A stretch of 64,000 nucleotides of DNA from CAWGLW01 sp963823525 (GTDB lineage: Bacteria; Pseudomonadota; Gammaproteobacteria; Steroidobacterales; Steroidobacteraceae). Shown in pieces: positions 26,614-35,660 of the stretch; position 1 is the first letter of the stretch; every line of letters starts with the position of its first letter. The position numbers were made by a program, and so were the translations under genes. The stretch lies in contig CAWGLW010000004.1 of NCBI GenBank assembly GCA_963823525.1, positions 267,908 to 331,907 on the forward strand, read 5' to 3'. The notes below the pieces were generated by a model. That model saw nothing but the letters and a program-made list of their open reading frames with translations. It searched no databases and had not been told where the DNA came from.

Positions 26614-28425
26614 TCAGAACCACTCATCGCGCATCGCCAGTGCCGTATCATCGAGACGCTCGAGCAGGTCCAGCGCTGGCGCGATACGTGGCAACTCCCA
26701 ACGGAAAAAGAATGCCGCAGCCTGCCGCTTCCCGGCGTAGAAATCACCCGCCTTCTGATGTGCGACGCAGGCCTGGTCCAGCCACAGCCAGGCGACCACG
26801 AGGTGGCCGAACGCCTCGAGATAGACGGTCGCGTTGGCCAGCGCCCGCATCGGGTCCTCGGCGCTCTGCAGCCCACGGGTCACTGTCAAAAGACGCTGCG
26901 CGGCCAACTCGAGTGCATCGGCGTGCGACGTCAGTTGTTCATCACCGCAGGCGCGCGCACGTCCAGCGGTCGCCTGCATCGCCCGCCCGACAAGCACCAG
27001 GCCCCGACCGCCGGCCAGTCCGACCTTGCGTCCGAGCAGGTCCAGGGCCTGGATGCCGTGCGTGCCTTCGTGAATCGGGTTCAGGCGGTTGTCCCGATAG
27101 AGTTGCTCAACCGGGAAATCGCGCGTGTAGCCGCAGCCGCCGTGCACCTGGATCGCGAGGTCATTGGCATTCAGGCACCATTGTGATGGCCATGACTTTG
27201 CCATCGGGGTCAGGATATCGAGCAACATGCCGGCTTCGTCGCGCTGCTCGGCGGTGGCTGCGGTCGCCTGCTCGTCGACGAGGCGCGCGCAGTAAAGGCT
27301 GAGAGCGAGCCCGCCCTCGACGTACGCTTTTTGCGCCAGCAACATGCGACGAACATCCGGATGCTCGATGATCGGCACTTGTGCGGTCGCCGGGTCCTTG
27401 TTGTTCAGCGGTCGCCCCTGTGGCCGGTTGCGTGCATATTCCAGCGACTCGAGATAGCCGGCATAGCCCAGCGCCACCGCGCCCAGCCCGACCCCGATAC
27501 GTGCTTCGTTCATCATGTGAAACATGCACGCCAACCCCTGGTTCGGCTCACCGACCAGGTAACCCACGGCGCCGGATCGTCCCAGTGGCTGGTAACGCCC
27601 TTCGCCGAAGTTCAGCATCGTATTGACAGTGCCGCGGTAACCCATCTTGTGATTCAAACCGGCCAGGGTCACGTCATTGCGCTCGCCCCGCTCACCCGCC
27701 GCATCGACCAGGAACTTCGGCACGACGAACAAGGAAATCCCCTTGACCCCGGCCGGTGCGCCAGCGATCCGCGCCAATACGAGGTGGATGATGTTCTCCG
27801 AAAGTTCATGATCGCCGCCCGAGATCCACATCTTGTTGCCAGTGAGCCGGTATTGCGGACCGAGCGGCGAGTCGCCATCGGGGTCCGCGCGGGTCAATAC
27901 ATCCGCCAGCGAGGAGCCCGCCTGCGGCTCGGACAGGCACATCGTGCCGGTGAATCGGCCGGCCAGCACCGGGCGGGCAAAAGCCTCAATCTGTGTTGCG
28001 GACCCGTATGCGAGCAGCAGGTTCGCGTTGCCGATGCTGAGCAGCGGGTAGCTGGCCGTCGCGACATTGGCGCCGAGAAACCAGGCAAAGCAGGCTTTGT
28101 CGACGACGGTCGGCAGCTGCATTCCGCCAAACTCGTATTCCTGTGCAGCGGCGAGCAACCCGGCCTGCGCAAAGGCATCAACGGCCGGCTTGACCTCGGG
28201 GACCAGGTGGACTCGCTCGCCATCGAATCGCGGTTCTTCGCGATCAGCCTTGCGGCGATGAGGCAGGAACAGGTCGCGCGCAATGCGCTCCGCCGTCTCG
28301 AGTGCAGAGTCGAAAGTCTCGCGCGAATGGTCGGCAAATCGCTCGCGATCACACAGGGCCTCGATCCCAAGCCACTCATAGAGCAGGAACTCGATGTCTC
28401 GTCGCGACAGCACGCCATTCGTCAT
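26614..28425 (-). CDS. Long acyl-CoA dehydrogenase
   Basis: A 603-residue enzyme of the large bacterial ACAD class with an extra C-terminal helical domain. Motifs: MCLSEPQAGSSLADV (FAD/substrate binding), NKMWISGGDHE, HKMGYRGT, and QVHGGCGYTRDFPVEQLYRD with HEGTHGIQALDL, the usual end of the catalytic domain. The last ~130 residues are the ACAD C-terminal domain of such ~600-residue enzymes. It would act on long-chain or unusual acyl-CoAs. First gene of the operon, with an 85-bp divergent promoter gap to the LysR gene. Confidence 0.93.
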   Translation of the reverse strand: MTNGVLSRRDIEFLLYEWLGIEALCDRERFADHSRETFDSALETAERIARDLFLPHRRKADREEPRFDGERVHLVPEVKPAVDAFAQAGLLAAAQEYEFGGMQLPTVVDKACFAWFLGANVATASYPLLSIGNANLLLAYGSATQIEAFARPVLAGRFTGTMCLSEPQAGSSLADVLTRADPDGDSPLGPQYRLTGNKMWISGGDHELSENIIHLVLARIAGAPAGVKGISLFVVPKFLVDAAGERGERNDVTLAGLNHKMGYRGTVNTMLNFGEGRYQPLGRSGAVGYLVGEPNQGLACMFHMMNEARIGVGLGAVALGYAGYLESLEYARNRPQGRPLNNKDPATAQVPIIEHPDVRRMLLAQKAYVEGGLALSLYCARLVDEQATAATAEQRDEAGMLLDILTPMAKSWPSQWCLNANDLAIQVHGGCGYTRDFPVEQLYRDNRLNPIHEGTHGIQALDLLGRKVGLAGGRGLVLVGRAMQATAGRARACGDEQLTSHADALELAAQRLLTVTRGLQSAEDPMRALANATVYLEAFGHLVVAWLWLDQACVAHQKAGDFYAGKRQAAAFFFRWELPRIAPALDLLERLDDTALAMRDEWF

Positions 28426-28510
28426 GCGGTCATCATACCGAATGAATGCCGAACCGGCCGATGGCGTTGCGCTCTGTGCAGCAGCCCCAAGCTCTGCTAG
28501 TTTCACTCTC

Positions 28511-29602
28511 ATGGCCAAGAAAAAACCCCCGGGCCTGCTGGACCTCGTCGGCATGCTGCCGACGCCGGCGGGAGAAATCGCCAGGGCCGCCAGGATGGTG
28601 GGCCTGACCCAGGAAACGATCAAGAAGCGTGCCGAATCGCTTGAGAGCCTCTTTGGCGTGAAACTGATCGATTCGGCAACCCGGGCCCTTAAGCCCGGCG
28701 AAGCCAGCAAACTGATGATGGAGCATGCCAGTCGCATCTTTTCTCAGGCTCGTGACCTGACCCGCGACCTCGAGGAGCTGGCGGGCCTGCAGGCACCTGA
28801 ACTCGTATTCGGCACTGACATGCTCGCAGCCGAGTTGCCACTCGGCACGGCACTTGGTCGCATGGCCACGGCCAACTCGCGTCTGCGCGTTGATGCCTCG
28901 GTCGGCGATTTCGAAGATCTCGTAAAGGCCGTGATCGCCGGACGGCTTGAATTCGCGATCGCCGATACGACCAGTGCGGAACGGCAGACCGCCCGGGTCG
29001 CGATCGAGCCGGTCGCCGAGCATCGCATCTTCTTTTTCACCCGACCGGGTCATCCGCTGACCGCGAGTCCTTCCGTATCGCTCAATACGATCCTGGTCTT
29101 CCCTCTGGCCGGCCCCCGCCTGCCACAACGCATTGCCGTGCACTTCGAGAAGCCGATGCCACAGGCGAGGATTGACCGGGAGACCGGCGATTTGTCGCCC
29201 AACCTCATGTTGAACAGCTTCTCTGCAGTCAAGAGCGCCGTGATGGCCGGCGATGCGGTCGGACTGGCACCGCTGGCCGCCATCGAAGCGGAGCTTCGCA
29301 CCAACAAGGTCGCCCTGGTACCGTTCGATGCCCCCTGGCTGCACCTCAGCTACGGGCTGTTCTATCCGCGCAAACGCTCGCTCTCCAGAGTCGCGCAGTT
29401 GTTCGTCACTCAGTTGCGACAGGTCGAAGCGCTGATCCAGGCAAGCGAGCAGAAGGCGCTGGCTCGAAAGACCGCCAGGCGCAAGACAAAGAAAACGACG
29501 GCCAGGAAGAAGACGCCGAAGAAGGCGAAGAAAACGAAGAAGGCAACGAAGGTAACGCAGGGCCGCAAAAAATCATCGGCAAAAAAGAAGAGAAGGACCT
29601 AG
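28511..29602 (+). CDS. LysR-type regulator with Lys-rich tail
   Basis: A 363-residue LysR-like regulator. The N-terminal winged helix is divergent (AARMVGLTQETIKKRAESLESLFGVKLIDSA, about 27-57), followed by a substrate-binding domain of two lobes (PELVFGTDMLAAELPLG, and AVKSAVMAGDAVGLAPL). Residues about 315-363 form a lysine/arginine tail (repeated TARKK, KKAKK units), unlike normal LysR proteins, which end after the effector domain. It is divergent from the five-gene acyl-CoA operon, which it probably controls; the effector is unknown. The ATG at 28511 begins MAKKKPPG. Confidence 0.85.
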   Translation: MAKKKPPGLLDLVGMLPTPAGEIARAARMVGLTQETIKKRAESLESLFGVKLIDSATRALKPGEASKLMMEHASRIFSQARDLTRDLEELAGLQAPELVFGTDMLAAELPLGTALGRMATANSRLRVDASVGDFEDLVKAVIAGRLEFAIADTTSAERQTARVAIEPVAEHRIFFFTRPGHPLTASPSVSLNTILVFPLAGPRLPQRIAVHFEKPMPQARIDRETGDLSPNLMLNSFSAVKSAVMAGDAVGLAPLAAIEAELRTNKVALVPFDAPWLHLSYGLFYPRKRSLSRVAQLFVTQLRQVEALIQASEQKALARKTARRKTKKTTARKKTPKKAKKTKKATKVTQGRKKSSAKKKRRT

Positions 29603-29604
29603 TC

Positions 29605-31026
29605 GTGTACACCTGCCTGCTTCGCGCGCTGGTACTTCTGTCAACGACACCCGGCCTCTTTGCGACAGCCGTCGCGGCCGAACCGCCCGGCACAATGCGC
29701 GTTGATTACGTCCATACCGGCGGGCAGGGCCTGGAAGTCTTTTCGCTTGATGAAATTGTCATCGAGCCACTGCCGTTTCCGGGCCACCCGAGCCAGGTCA
29801 GTGACGATCCGCTATCCGGCAATTATCGATTTGAGCTTCGCGACAACGCCGGTCACCTGCTGTACACGAGAGGCTTCTCGTCGATTTTTGCCGAGTGGGT
29901 GCTGACGCGGGAGGCGACGGAGTCCCATCGCAGCTTTCATGAATCGCTGCGATTTCCCACGCCCGCGGTTGCTGCGCAATTGAGTGTATTGCGACGCAAC
30001 GAGGGGCAGTCCTTCGATACCGTCTGGTCGATAGCGATCGATCCAGCCGGCATGTTTGTCGATGACTCAGCACCGCCGCGGCCGCAATTGATTGCGATAC
30101 AGAACAGTGGCCCGCCGGAGCGGAAACTCGATCTGCTTCTGATCGGTGACGGATACATGCAGCCTGAGTGCGCGGGGCGGTTTGAGCCGCAGGCCCGAGA
30201 ACTGACCGCGGCCTTGTTCGAGAAGGAACCGTTCAAATCGCGCCGTAACGACATTAATGTCTGGGCCCTTTGCCCGCCGGCCATGAGCAGCGGCATTTCA
30301 CGGCCATCGACCGGGCAGCACCGGCGCAGCCCGGTCGGTGCGACCTACGATGCTTTCGGATCCGAGCGCTATATCCTGACGTTCGATAACAAGGCGCTGA
30401 GAGACCTGGCCGCCTGGGCTCCCTACGAGTTCCTGGTCATCCTGGCGAACAACGACACCTATGGTGGTGGCGGCATACACAATGCGTTTGCGACCGTTGC
30501 CGCGGGAAGTGAATGGGCACCGTACGTGTTTGTTCATGAACTGGGGCATCACTTTGCCGCGCTGGCTGACGAGTACTACACCTCGCCGGTCGCCTACGAA
30601 CCGGCACAGGTCGTAATCGAGCCATGGGAGCCAAACGTCACGGCCCTGAAGACCCCCGACCGCGTCAAGTGGCAACACCTCATTACCGCCGGCACCAGCG
30701 TGCCAACCACCTGGCCCAAACAGCTGTTCGAGGAGCATCAACGCGACTTCCAGGCACGACGCAAGCAGATAAGGGCAGCCAATCGACCGGAGAGTGAGAT
30801 GAACGCGTTGTTCCGCGAAGAACAGGCTTTCACCACGGCGTTACTTGCGCGCTCGCCGGAAGCGGGCAAGGTGGGCGCTTTCCAGGGCGCCAACTATGAC
30901 GCCGAAGCTTTCTATCGCCCGCAACTCGATTGCGTCATGTTCACGCGCGACGAAGTACCTTTCTGCAGGGTCTGCCAGTATGCCCTTGACCAGGTCATCA
31001 ATCTCTACACGACAGCCCCGGACTGA
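29605..31026 (+). CDS. Secreted M64-family metallopeptidase
   Basis: A 473-residue zinc peptidase of the IgA-peptidase M64 family. Signal peptide at the N-terminus (cleavage near AVAA, residue 25). An N-terminal beta domain (30-150) is followed by the catalytic domain: LLLIGDGY (177-184), DINVWALCPP, and the zinc site HELGHHFAALADEY (311-324), where His311 and His315 bind zinc, Glu312 is the base and Asp322 is the likely third ligand position. It starts at GTG 29605, two nt after the LysR stop, so translational coupling is likely though a functional link is unclear. Confidence 0.9.
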   Translation: MYTCLLRALVLLSTTPGLFATAVAAEPPGTMRVDYVHTGGQGLEVFSLDEIVIEPLPFPGHPSQVSDDPLSGNYRFELRDNAGHLLYTRGFSSIFAEWVLTREATESHRSFHESLRFPTPAVAAQLSVLRRNEGQSFDTVWSIAIDPAGMFVDDSAPPRPQLIAIQNSGPPERKLDLLLIGDGYMQPECAGRFEPQARELTAALFEKEPFKSRRNDINVWALCPPAMSSGISRPSTGQHRRSPVGATYDAFGSERYILTFDNKALRDLAAWAPYEFLVILANNDTYGGGGIHNAFATVAAGSEWAPYVFVHELGHHFAALADEYYTSPVAYEPAQVVIEPWEPNVTALKTPDRVKWQHLITAGTSVPTTWPKQLFEEHQRDFQARRKQIRAANRPESEMNALFREEQAFTTALLARSPEAGKVGAFQGANYDAEAFYRPQLDCVMFTRDEVPFCRVCQYALDQVINLYTTAPD

Positions 31027-31107
31027 CCCTGACCCGGATCCGGGTCATCGCTCCGCCCATGCAGGGCGTCTTGAGTGCCTTTGTGCCTCGCGGGGCGTGA
31101 TAGTGCC

Positions 31108-32376
31108 ATGAGTCTTGATTTCGATCTCGATGCCGCGTGGAACTTCGCCACGGCCTTGCTGATCGGCACGCTGATCGGTATCGAGCGCGAACGCCACCGG
31201 CGCGCGAGCGGCACCGTCGCCATTGGCGGCCTGCGCACGTTCGCGCTACTCGCCCTGCTCGGTGCCGTCGCGGGCTGGCTCTCCGTGGAGTTGAACTCAC
31301 CCTGGATCATCGCAGCGACACTGCTCGCCGCGGGGGCTCTGGTGGTCACCGGCTACGCGCTCAGCGTCCGGGCGCGCCCGCAATCGCTCGGACTGACAAC
31401 TGAAATTGCCGCGGTCCTGACTTTCCTGCTCGGCGTGATGACAACCCTCGGCTATCGTGAGATCGCCGTCGCGATCGGCGTTGTTGTCGCGGCGACACTC
31501 GCTTACAAGCAACCCCTGCACGGCATCGTCGAAAAGCTGGATCGCGAGGACATCTACGCCGGACTGCGACTGCTGATCGCGACCTTCATCATCCTGCCGC
31601 TGCTGCCCGACCGGGCCGTCGACCCCTGGGGCGCGCTCAATCCCCGATCGCTGTGGCTGCTCGTCCTGTTGATCTCAGGGCTGTCACTGGTCGGCTACGT
31701 TGCCACCCGCCTGCTCGGGACCAGTCGCGGCATCCTGCTGACGGGGCTCACCGGCGGGCTCGTTTCATCGACGGCCGTCACGCTGACCTTCGCCCGGCAG
31801 AGCCGACAGCTCGAGTACGCACGTGCATCCAGCGTGCTGGCCGGCGGCATCCTCCTGGCGTGGACCGTGATGTTCGCCCGCGTGCTGATCGAGGTACTGG
31901 TTGTCAATGGGGCGCTGCTCAACGGAGTCCTGGCGCCCCTGGTGACGATGGGCATCGTCGCGATCGCCTTCACCGCCTACTATCGCAGCACGTCGGCTGC
32001 CGCCGGCCAAAGCGACGACGTGCACCTGAAGAACCCGTTCAGCCTCCGCTCGGCCGCCAAGTTTGCGGCGCTTTTCGCGCTGATCCTGCTGGTCGTCAAG
32101 CTCGCGGAACAATATGCGCCCGATAGCGGAATGTATTTCGTCGCCGCCCTTTCCGGCACGACCGACGTCGACGCAATCACGCTGTCGATGGCCCAGTACG
32201 CGAAAAGCGGCGACCCGGCGATCGCGACCAACGCCATCCTGATTGCGGTCCTGTCGAATACGGTGGTCAAGGCCGGGATGGTGCTCGTGCTCGGCTCGCC
32301 GGCCATTCGTGGGCCGATCCTCGCCGCAACCGGCGCCATTGTGATCGCCGGCACCGCGGCTGCGTTCGTGTTTTAG
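31108..32376 (+). CDS. MgtC/SapB-DUF4010 membrane protein
   Basis: A 422-residue polytopic membrane protein. The N-terminal part is MgtC/SapB-like (NFATALLIGTLIGIERERHRR, GLRTFALLALLGA); the rest is the DUF4010 domain (RLLIATFIILPLLPDRAVDPWGALNP, GTSRGILLTGLTGGLVSSTAVTLT, and LSGTTDVDAITLSMAQ). About 12 membrane segments are visible. Function unknown; transport of a small ion or solute is often suggested. The ATG at 31108 was chosen as the start of the family-conserved region. It probably shares a transcript with the PrsW-type gene 36 nt downstream. Confidence 0.88.
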   Translation: MSLDFDLDAAWNFATALLIGTLIGIERERHRRASGTVAIGGLRTFALLALLGAVAGWLSVELNSPWIIAATLLAAGALVVTGYALSVRARPQSLGLTTEIAAVLTFLLGVMTTLGYREIAVAIGVVVAATLAYKQPLHGIVEKLDREDIYAGLRLLIATFIILPLLPDRAVDPWGALNPRSLWLLVLLISGLSLVGYVATRLLGTSRGILLTGLTGGLVSSTAVTLTFARQSRQLEYARASSVLAGGILLAWTVMFARVLIEVLVVNGALLNGVLAPLVTMGIVAIAFTAYYRSTSAAAGQSDDVHLKNPFSLRSAAKFAALFALILLVVKLAEQYAPDSGMYFVAALSGTTDVDAITLSMAQYAKSGDPAIATNAILIAVLSNTVVKAGMVLVLGSPAIRGPILAATGAIVIAGTAAAFVF

Positions 32377-32412
32377 AATTCGCCCATTGCATTGAAGAGC
32401 GGACTCATCCCC

Positions 32413-33639
32413 ATGCCAGATACGATCGGCCACGCCCTCGCCTCGCCGCTCAGAAAACCACGCGTTGCACGTATCACGGCGGTCGGCCTGTGCATCTTGC
32501 TCCTGCTCGCCGCACTGATCATTACGATGGTCGTTGGCGGGCTCGGCAGCGAGGCCACGAAGGTATTCTTTCAGGCACTGGCCGTGTCCTCTGTGCTCAG
32601 CGTCATTCCGGTCGCGATCCTGTGGTTCCTCGATCGGCGCGAGCGCGAATCAGTGTGGCTGTTTGCGGCCGCTTTCCTCTGGGGAGGACTGATTGCGACC
32701 TCGGTGGCGCTGCCGATGAACACGACGATCATGTTCCTGGTCGGACAATGGCTGGAACAGAACGTCGCGTTGAAGGAAGTGCTTGGCCCGGACGGCGCGA
32801 TCATGATTGGCGCGCCGCTGGCCGGGCCGATCATCGAGGAAACCACCAAGGGCATCGGCATTGTCCTGCTTTTCTGGCTGATGCGGGCGGAATTCGATAA
32901 CGTCCGCGATGGTTTCATCTATGGCGCACTGGTCGGCGTCGGTTTCAACTGGTTCGAATCCGCTCTGTACGTGCAGCAGAATTTCGTCCAGTTTGGTTCA
33001 GCACCCTTTGGCTTTCAGCTCGGCGCGCGCTACGCCTGGCTGGGACTGGCGGGTCACGCGCTTTTTTCCGGCATTTTCGGCGCGTCCCTCGGACTTGCGA
33101 GGGCAACGAGCCGACGCTGGCTGCGTTATATCGCCCCGCTCTGCGGATTTTCACTGGCCGTCATTGCCCACGCCTGGAACAATTCCCTGCCCCTGTTCAT
33201 GGCGCTGGCCGCCTCGCGGGCAGGCGAGGCGCCGCCCACCGAGGCGCAGGCGCCGCCCGACCTCGGCCTCCTCGAGGCAATGGTCTCGGCGAGCATTTCC
33301 AACCTGATTATTTTCCTGCCTTTTGCGGTGCTCCTCGCACTGATTATTCGCCGCAGCGGGCAATGGGAACGCACCGTCATTCGCGAAGAGCTTGCCGATG
33401 AAATCGGCCGCAGCGTCACGGCTGAGGAATACGAAAAAGTCGTCGCGGACACGCGTTACCGCACACGCCGGATCGACCGGCAGGAACGCAAGGTCTCGGC
33501 GGCACTGGTCAATGCACAGAACGAACTGGCCATACGCAAGCGCCGGCTGAAAGATCGTGGCTTTGATCCCGAGTCCGATCCGCTGGTCGCCCGGTGGCGC
33601 GGTGAAGTCGAGCAGATACGGCGGCAATTCAAAGCCTGA
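32413..33639 (+). CDS. PrsW-family intramembrane metalloprotease-like protein
   Basis: A 408-residue protein with about eight membrane segments. It carries the PrsW-family motifs EETTK (142-146, the EExxK signature), GFNWFES (177-183) and GHALFSG, then a predicted basic coiled-coil cytoplasmic tail (about 330-408). PrsW in Bacillus makes the first cut of an anti-sigma factor; here no anti-sigma gene is adjacent, so the substrate is unknown. ATG 32413 was chosen; a TTG at 32392 is in frame. A hairpin follows the stop. Confidence 0.85.
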   Translation: MPDTIGHALASPLRKPRVARITAVGLCILLLLAALIITMVVGGLGSEATKVFFQALAVSSVLSVIPVAILWFLDRRERESVWLFAAAFLWGGLIATSVALPMNTTIMFLVGQWLEQNVALKEVLGPDGAIMIGAPLAGPIIEETTKGIGIVLLFWLMRAEFDNVRDGFIYGALVGVGFNWFESALYVQQNFVQFGSAPFGFQLGARYAWLGLAGHALFSGIFGASLGLARATSRRWLRYIAPLCGFSLAVIAHAWNNSLPLFMALAASRAGEAPPTEAQAPPDLGLLEAMVSASISNLIIFLPFAVLLALIIRRSGQWERTVIREELADEIGRSVTAEEYEKVVADTRYRTRRIDRQERKVSAALVNAQNELAIRKRRLKDRGFDPESDPLVARWRGEVEQIRRQFKA

Positions 33640-33645
33640 ACGACA

Positions 33646-33667
33646 CTGGCCGGGCTACCCCGGCCAG
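33646..33667 (+). terminator. Hairpin after the PrsW-type gene
   Basis: CTGGCCGGG (33646-33654), 4-nt loop CTAC, CCCGGCCAG (33659-33667): a 9-bp perfect stem but without a T-run. Confidence 0.55.
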
Positions 33668-33791
33668 CGCGGCGCTACCCGACTTCCGAAACTACGTATT
33701 CACTTGAGGGCTCCCTGAGCCTATTTGATTAACAGCGCCCGCCGAACCGGCAACGCCCGACGGGTTTTGTATCTCGAGACCAGGAGTGATG

Positions 33792-34310
33792 ATGTCCATT
33801 CTAAGACGCGCCCTGCTGCCACTGGCAGCCATTGTTCTGGCCGTCTCCGCGCCAGCCATCCAGGCCAAGTCGACCTTCAGCGCCGAATTAAGCGGTGCGG
33901 CCCATTTGCCCGAACCCAACACCACGCCGGCCTCGGGCACCCTCTCGCTGACCATCAGCGATGACGGCAGCAAGCTGACCTACAAGCTGGACGTCAAAAA
34001 CCTGTCCAACGTGGTTGCGGCAGACCTGCACCTGGGACCGGACAGCGCCAACGGGCCACTGGTCGCGAGATTGTTCCCGCGTGGAAAAGCAAAGGCCTGG
34101 CTCTACCCCTATTCCGGCACGCTTGCGGAGGGCGTGATCGATGCGGGCGACCTGATCGGCCCGCTGCTGGGCTCGAGTCTTAGCGACCTGATCGAGGAAA
34201 TCCGCGCCGGAAACACATACGTCAACGTCCATACCAACGATGGCATCGATCCGCCAGACACGGGTCCGGGTGACTTCACGCTCGGCGAGATCCGGGGCCA
34301 GATACAGTAG
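33792..34310 (+). CDS. Secreted CHRD-domain protein
   Basis: A 172-residue protein with a signal peptide (LLPLAAIVLAVSAPAIQA, cleavage near residue 24) and one CHRD domain. Signs of CHRD: FSAELSGAAHLPEPNT near the start, SKLTYKLDVKNLSNVVAADLH (the family beta-strand plus histidine region), and NTYVNVHTNDG with GEIRGQI at the end. CHRD domains occur in chordin and many bacterial secreted proteins; the bacterial function is unknown. The start has a choice of GTG 33786 and ATG 33789/33792; the last is placed 5 nt after AGGAG. Confidence 0.88.
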   Translation: MSILRRALLPLAAIVLAVSAPAIQAKSTFSAELSGAAHLPEPNTTPASGTLSLTISDDGSKLTYKLDVKNLSNVVAADLHLGPDSANGPLVARLFPRGKAKAWLYPYSGTLAEGVIDAGDLIGPLLGSSLSDLIEEIRAGNTYVNVHTNDGIDPPDTGPGDFTLGEIRGQIQ

Positions 34311-34324
34311 GTCGCCATCCGCGC

Positions 34325-34356
34325 AGGTCCGCCGCGGGGGGTACTGCGGCGGATCT
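34325..34356 (+). terminator. Hairpin terminator after the CHRD gene
   Basis: AGGTCCGCCGC (34325-34335) pairs with GCGGCGGATCT (34346-34356), an 11-bp stem with one G-U and a 10-nt loop, followed by TATG. It lies 15 nt past the CHRD stop codon. Confidence 0.7.
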
Positions 34357-34453
34357 TATGTCGCCTCGTATTTGCCCTGCAGGGCGCGACTGGCCTACTC
34401 TTGCCTGACGCGGTTGGAAAACCGCGGTCAGAATAAGGAAACAGGGGACGATC

Positions 34454-34804
34454 ATGAAGGGGTTGCTCATCATCGTCGGCATTGCTGCGATGGCCCTGCT
34501 TACGACGGCGGCGACAACGCAGGCTCAGTCGGCCGGGGCACAGGACATCGTGCAGCTCTACGCCGCCAATGGCCTGACCGACGCCGGCAGGCTGCAGGTT
34601 AAAGATCCGCTTGGGGGAGGCTCCGTGCCCAGCGTACCCGAGCCAGACGCCGGCGACCCGCCGAGAATCTACAGCCCCCTGGCGCTGCTCGCGATCCTCG
34701 CGGCGATTGCGCTGCTGACCCTGGCCGTCGTCATACTGATTCGCAAGGGATTGAGGGAAGGCTCGCGCAGCGGCCGAAGGCGCCGTCGCGCACGGCTTGC
34801 ATGA
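34454..34804 (+). CDS. Small single-pass membrane protein, unknown function
   Basis: A 116-residue protein with a signal peptide (LLIIVGIAAMALLTTAATTQAQ), a Pro/Gly/Asp-rich linker (SVPSVPEPDAGDPP), one membrane segment (about 74-95, LALLAILAAIALLTLAVVILI) and a strongly basic cytoplasmic end (RSGRRRRRARLA). A signal peptide plus C-terminal anchor and Arg-rich tail recalls LPXTG/PEP-CTERM sorting signals; the PEPD lies about 10 residues before the segment, so it is not a standard PEP-CTERM, and I would not call it one. GGGGA lies 6 nt before the ATG. It is convergent with the amidohydrolase. Confidence 0.65.
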   Translation: MKGLLIIVGIAAMALLTTAATTQAQSAGAQDIVQLYAANGLTDAGRLQVKDPLGGGSVPSVPEPDAGDPPRIYSPLALLAILAAIALLTLAVVILIRKGLREGSRSGRRRRRARLA

Positions 34805-34832
34805 GAGCAGTCATGACCGGCACGGACAAATG

Positions 34833-35660
34833 CTACGGGCACAAGCCGAACACGCGCATCGCGTTGCCGGAAAGAAAGGCATCCTGCACCGCCGGGGCCA
34901 GTGCGAGCGTTTCGAGCGAATCGAGCGCCTTTTGCGGCGCGATCATTGGCCAGTTCGAGCCGAACATCACCTTCTCGCGGCCGTGCCCTCGGAGATAGGC
35001 CACCAGTTCCGCCGGATAGCGCTGCACGGTGTAGGCAGAGGTATCGATGTAGACGTTGCGATGTTTTGTTGCGACCGCAATCATCTCGGCGGCCCATGGA
35101 TAGCCGATATGACCGCAAACAATCGACAAATCCGGAAAGTCGAGCGCTACCTGGTCGATATAAGGAATCGGCCGTCCCGGCTCGGAGGGCATCAGCGGCC
35201 CAGTGTGGCCGACCTGAGTACAGAACGGCACCTCGAGTTCGCAGCACTCGCTGAAGACCGGATAAAAACGCGCATGCGTGGGCGGCAGCGCCCACAGCCA
35301 GGGCAGGACGCGAATGGCGCGAAAGCCGAGTTCGCAAATGCAGCGACGAATCTCACGCACCGCTTCGCGCGGCCGGGATATATCCACGGATCCGACGCCG
35401 ATCAGACGATCCGGCGCCGCAGCAACAAACCCGGCGACTTCGTCGTTGGAGATCAGTGTCACCCCCGGGCCCACCCAGGCACTGATCAGACTGCGGTCGA
35501 TGCCGCCGGCGTCCATCGCCGCGAGTGTGACCGCAACCGGCCATTGCGCTGCCGGTGCGCCGGCGATTTGCTCAGACTTCGTCCATCGCCGCAACGATTC
35601 GAACATCGGGTGTGCGAGATGGCGTGCGGTAGGATGCTGACTCCAGGCATCGATGATCAC
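34833..35660 (-). CDS. Amidohydrolase-family protein (ACMSD-like)
   Basis: A 275-residue TIM-barrel protein of the amidohydrolase_2 family. Visible family blocks: MIIDAWSQHP at the N-terminus (normally a D-x-H metal motif, here D-A-W), CTQVGHTGP, VCGHIGYPWAAEMI and FGSNWPM near the C-terminus (Asp often follows in active members; here Asn-Trp). The loss of the canonical D/H-x-H metal pair means catalytic activity is uncertain. It could be a decarboxylase/hydrolase of small aromatics by family analogy. It is divergent from the zinc-ribbon gene with an 89-bp gap. Confidence 0.85.
   Translation of the reverse strand: MIIDAWSQHPTARHLAHPMFESLRRWTKSEQIAGAPAAQWPVAVTLAAMDAGGIDRSLISAWVGPGVTLISNDEVAGFVAAAPDRLIGVGSVDISRPREAVREIRRCICELGFRAIRVLPWLWALPPTHARFYPVFSECCELEVPFCTQVGHTGPLMPSEPGRPIPYIDQVALDFPDLSIVCGHIGYPWAAEMIAVATKHRNVYIDTSAYTVQRYPAELVAYLRGHGREKVMFGSNWPMIAPQKALDSLETLALAPAVQDAFLSGNAMRVFGLCP

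Noticed and set aside
27331..28500. A 389-codon plus-strand frame opposite the large acyl-CoA dehydrogenase
   Set aside because: Shadow of a strongly conserved gene on the other strand.
34454..34804. A third PEP-CTERM or LPXTG-type sorting signal
   Set aside because: PEPD is too far from the membrane segment and the pattern lacks the usual PEP-TM-Arg spacing; no sigma-54 promoter precedes it.
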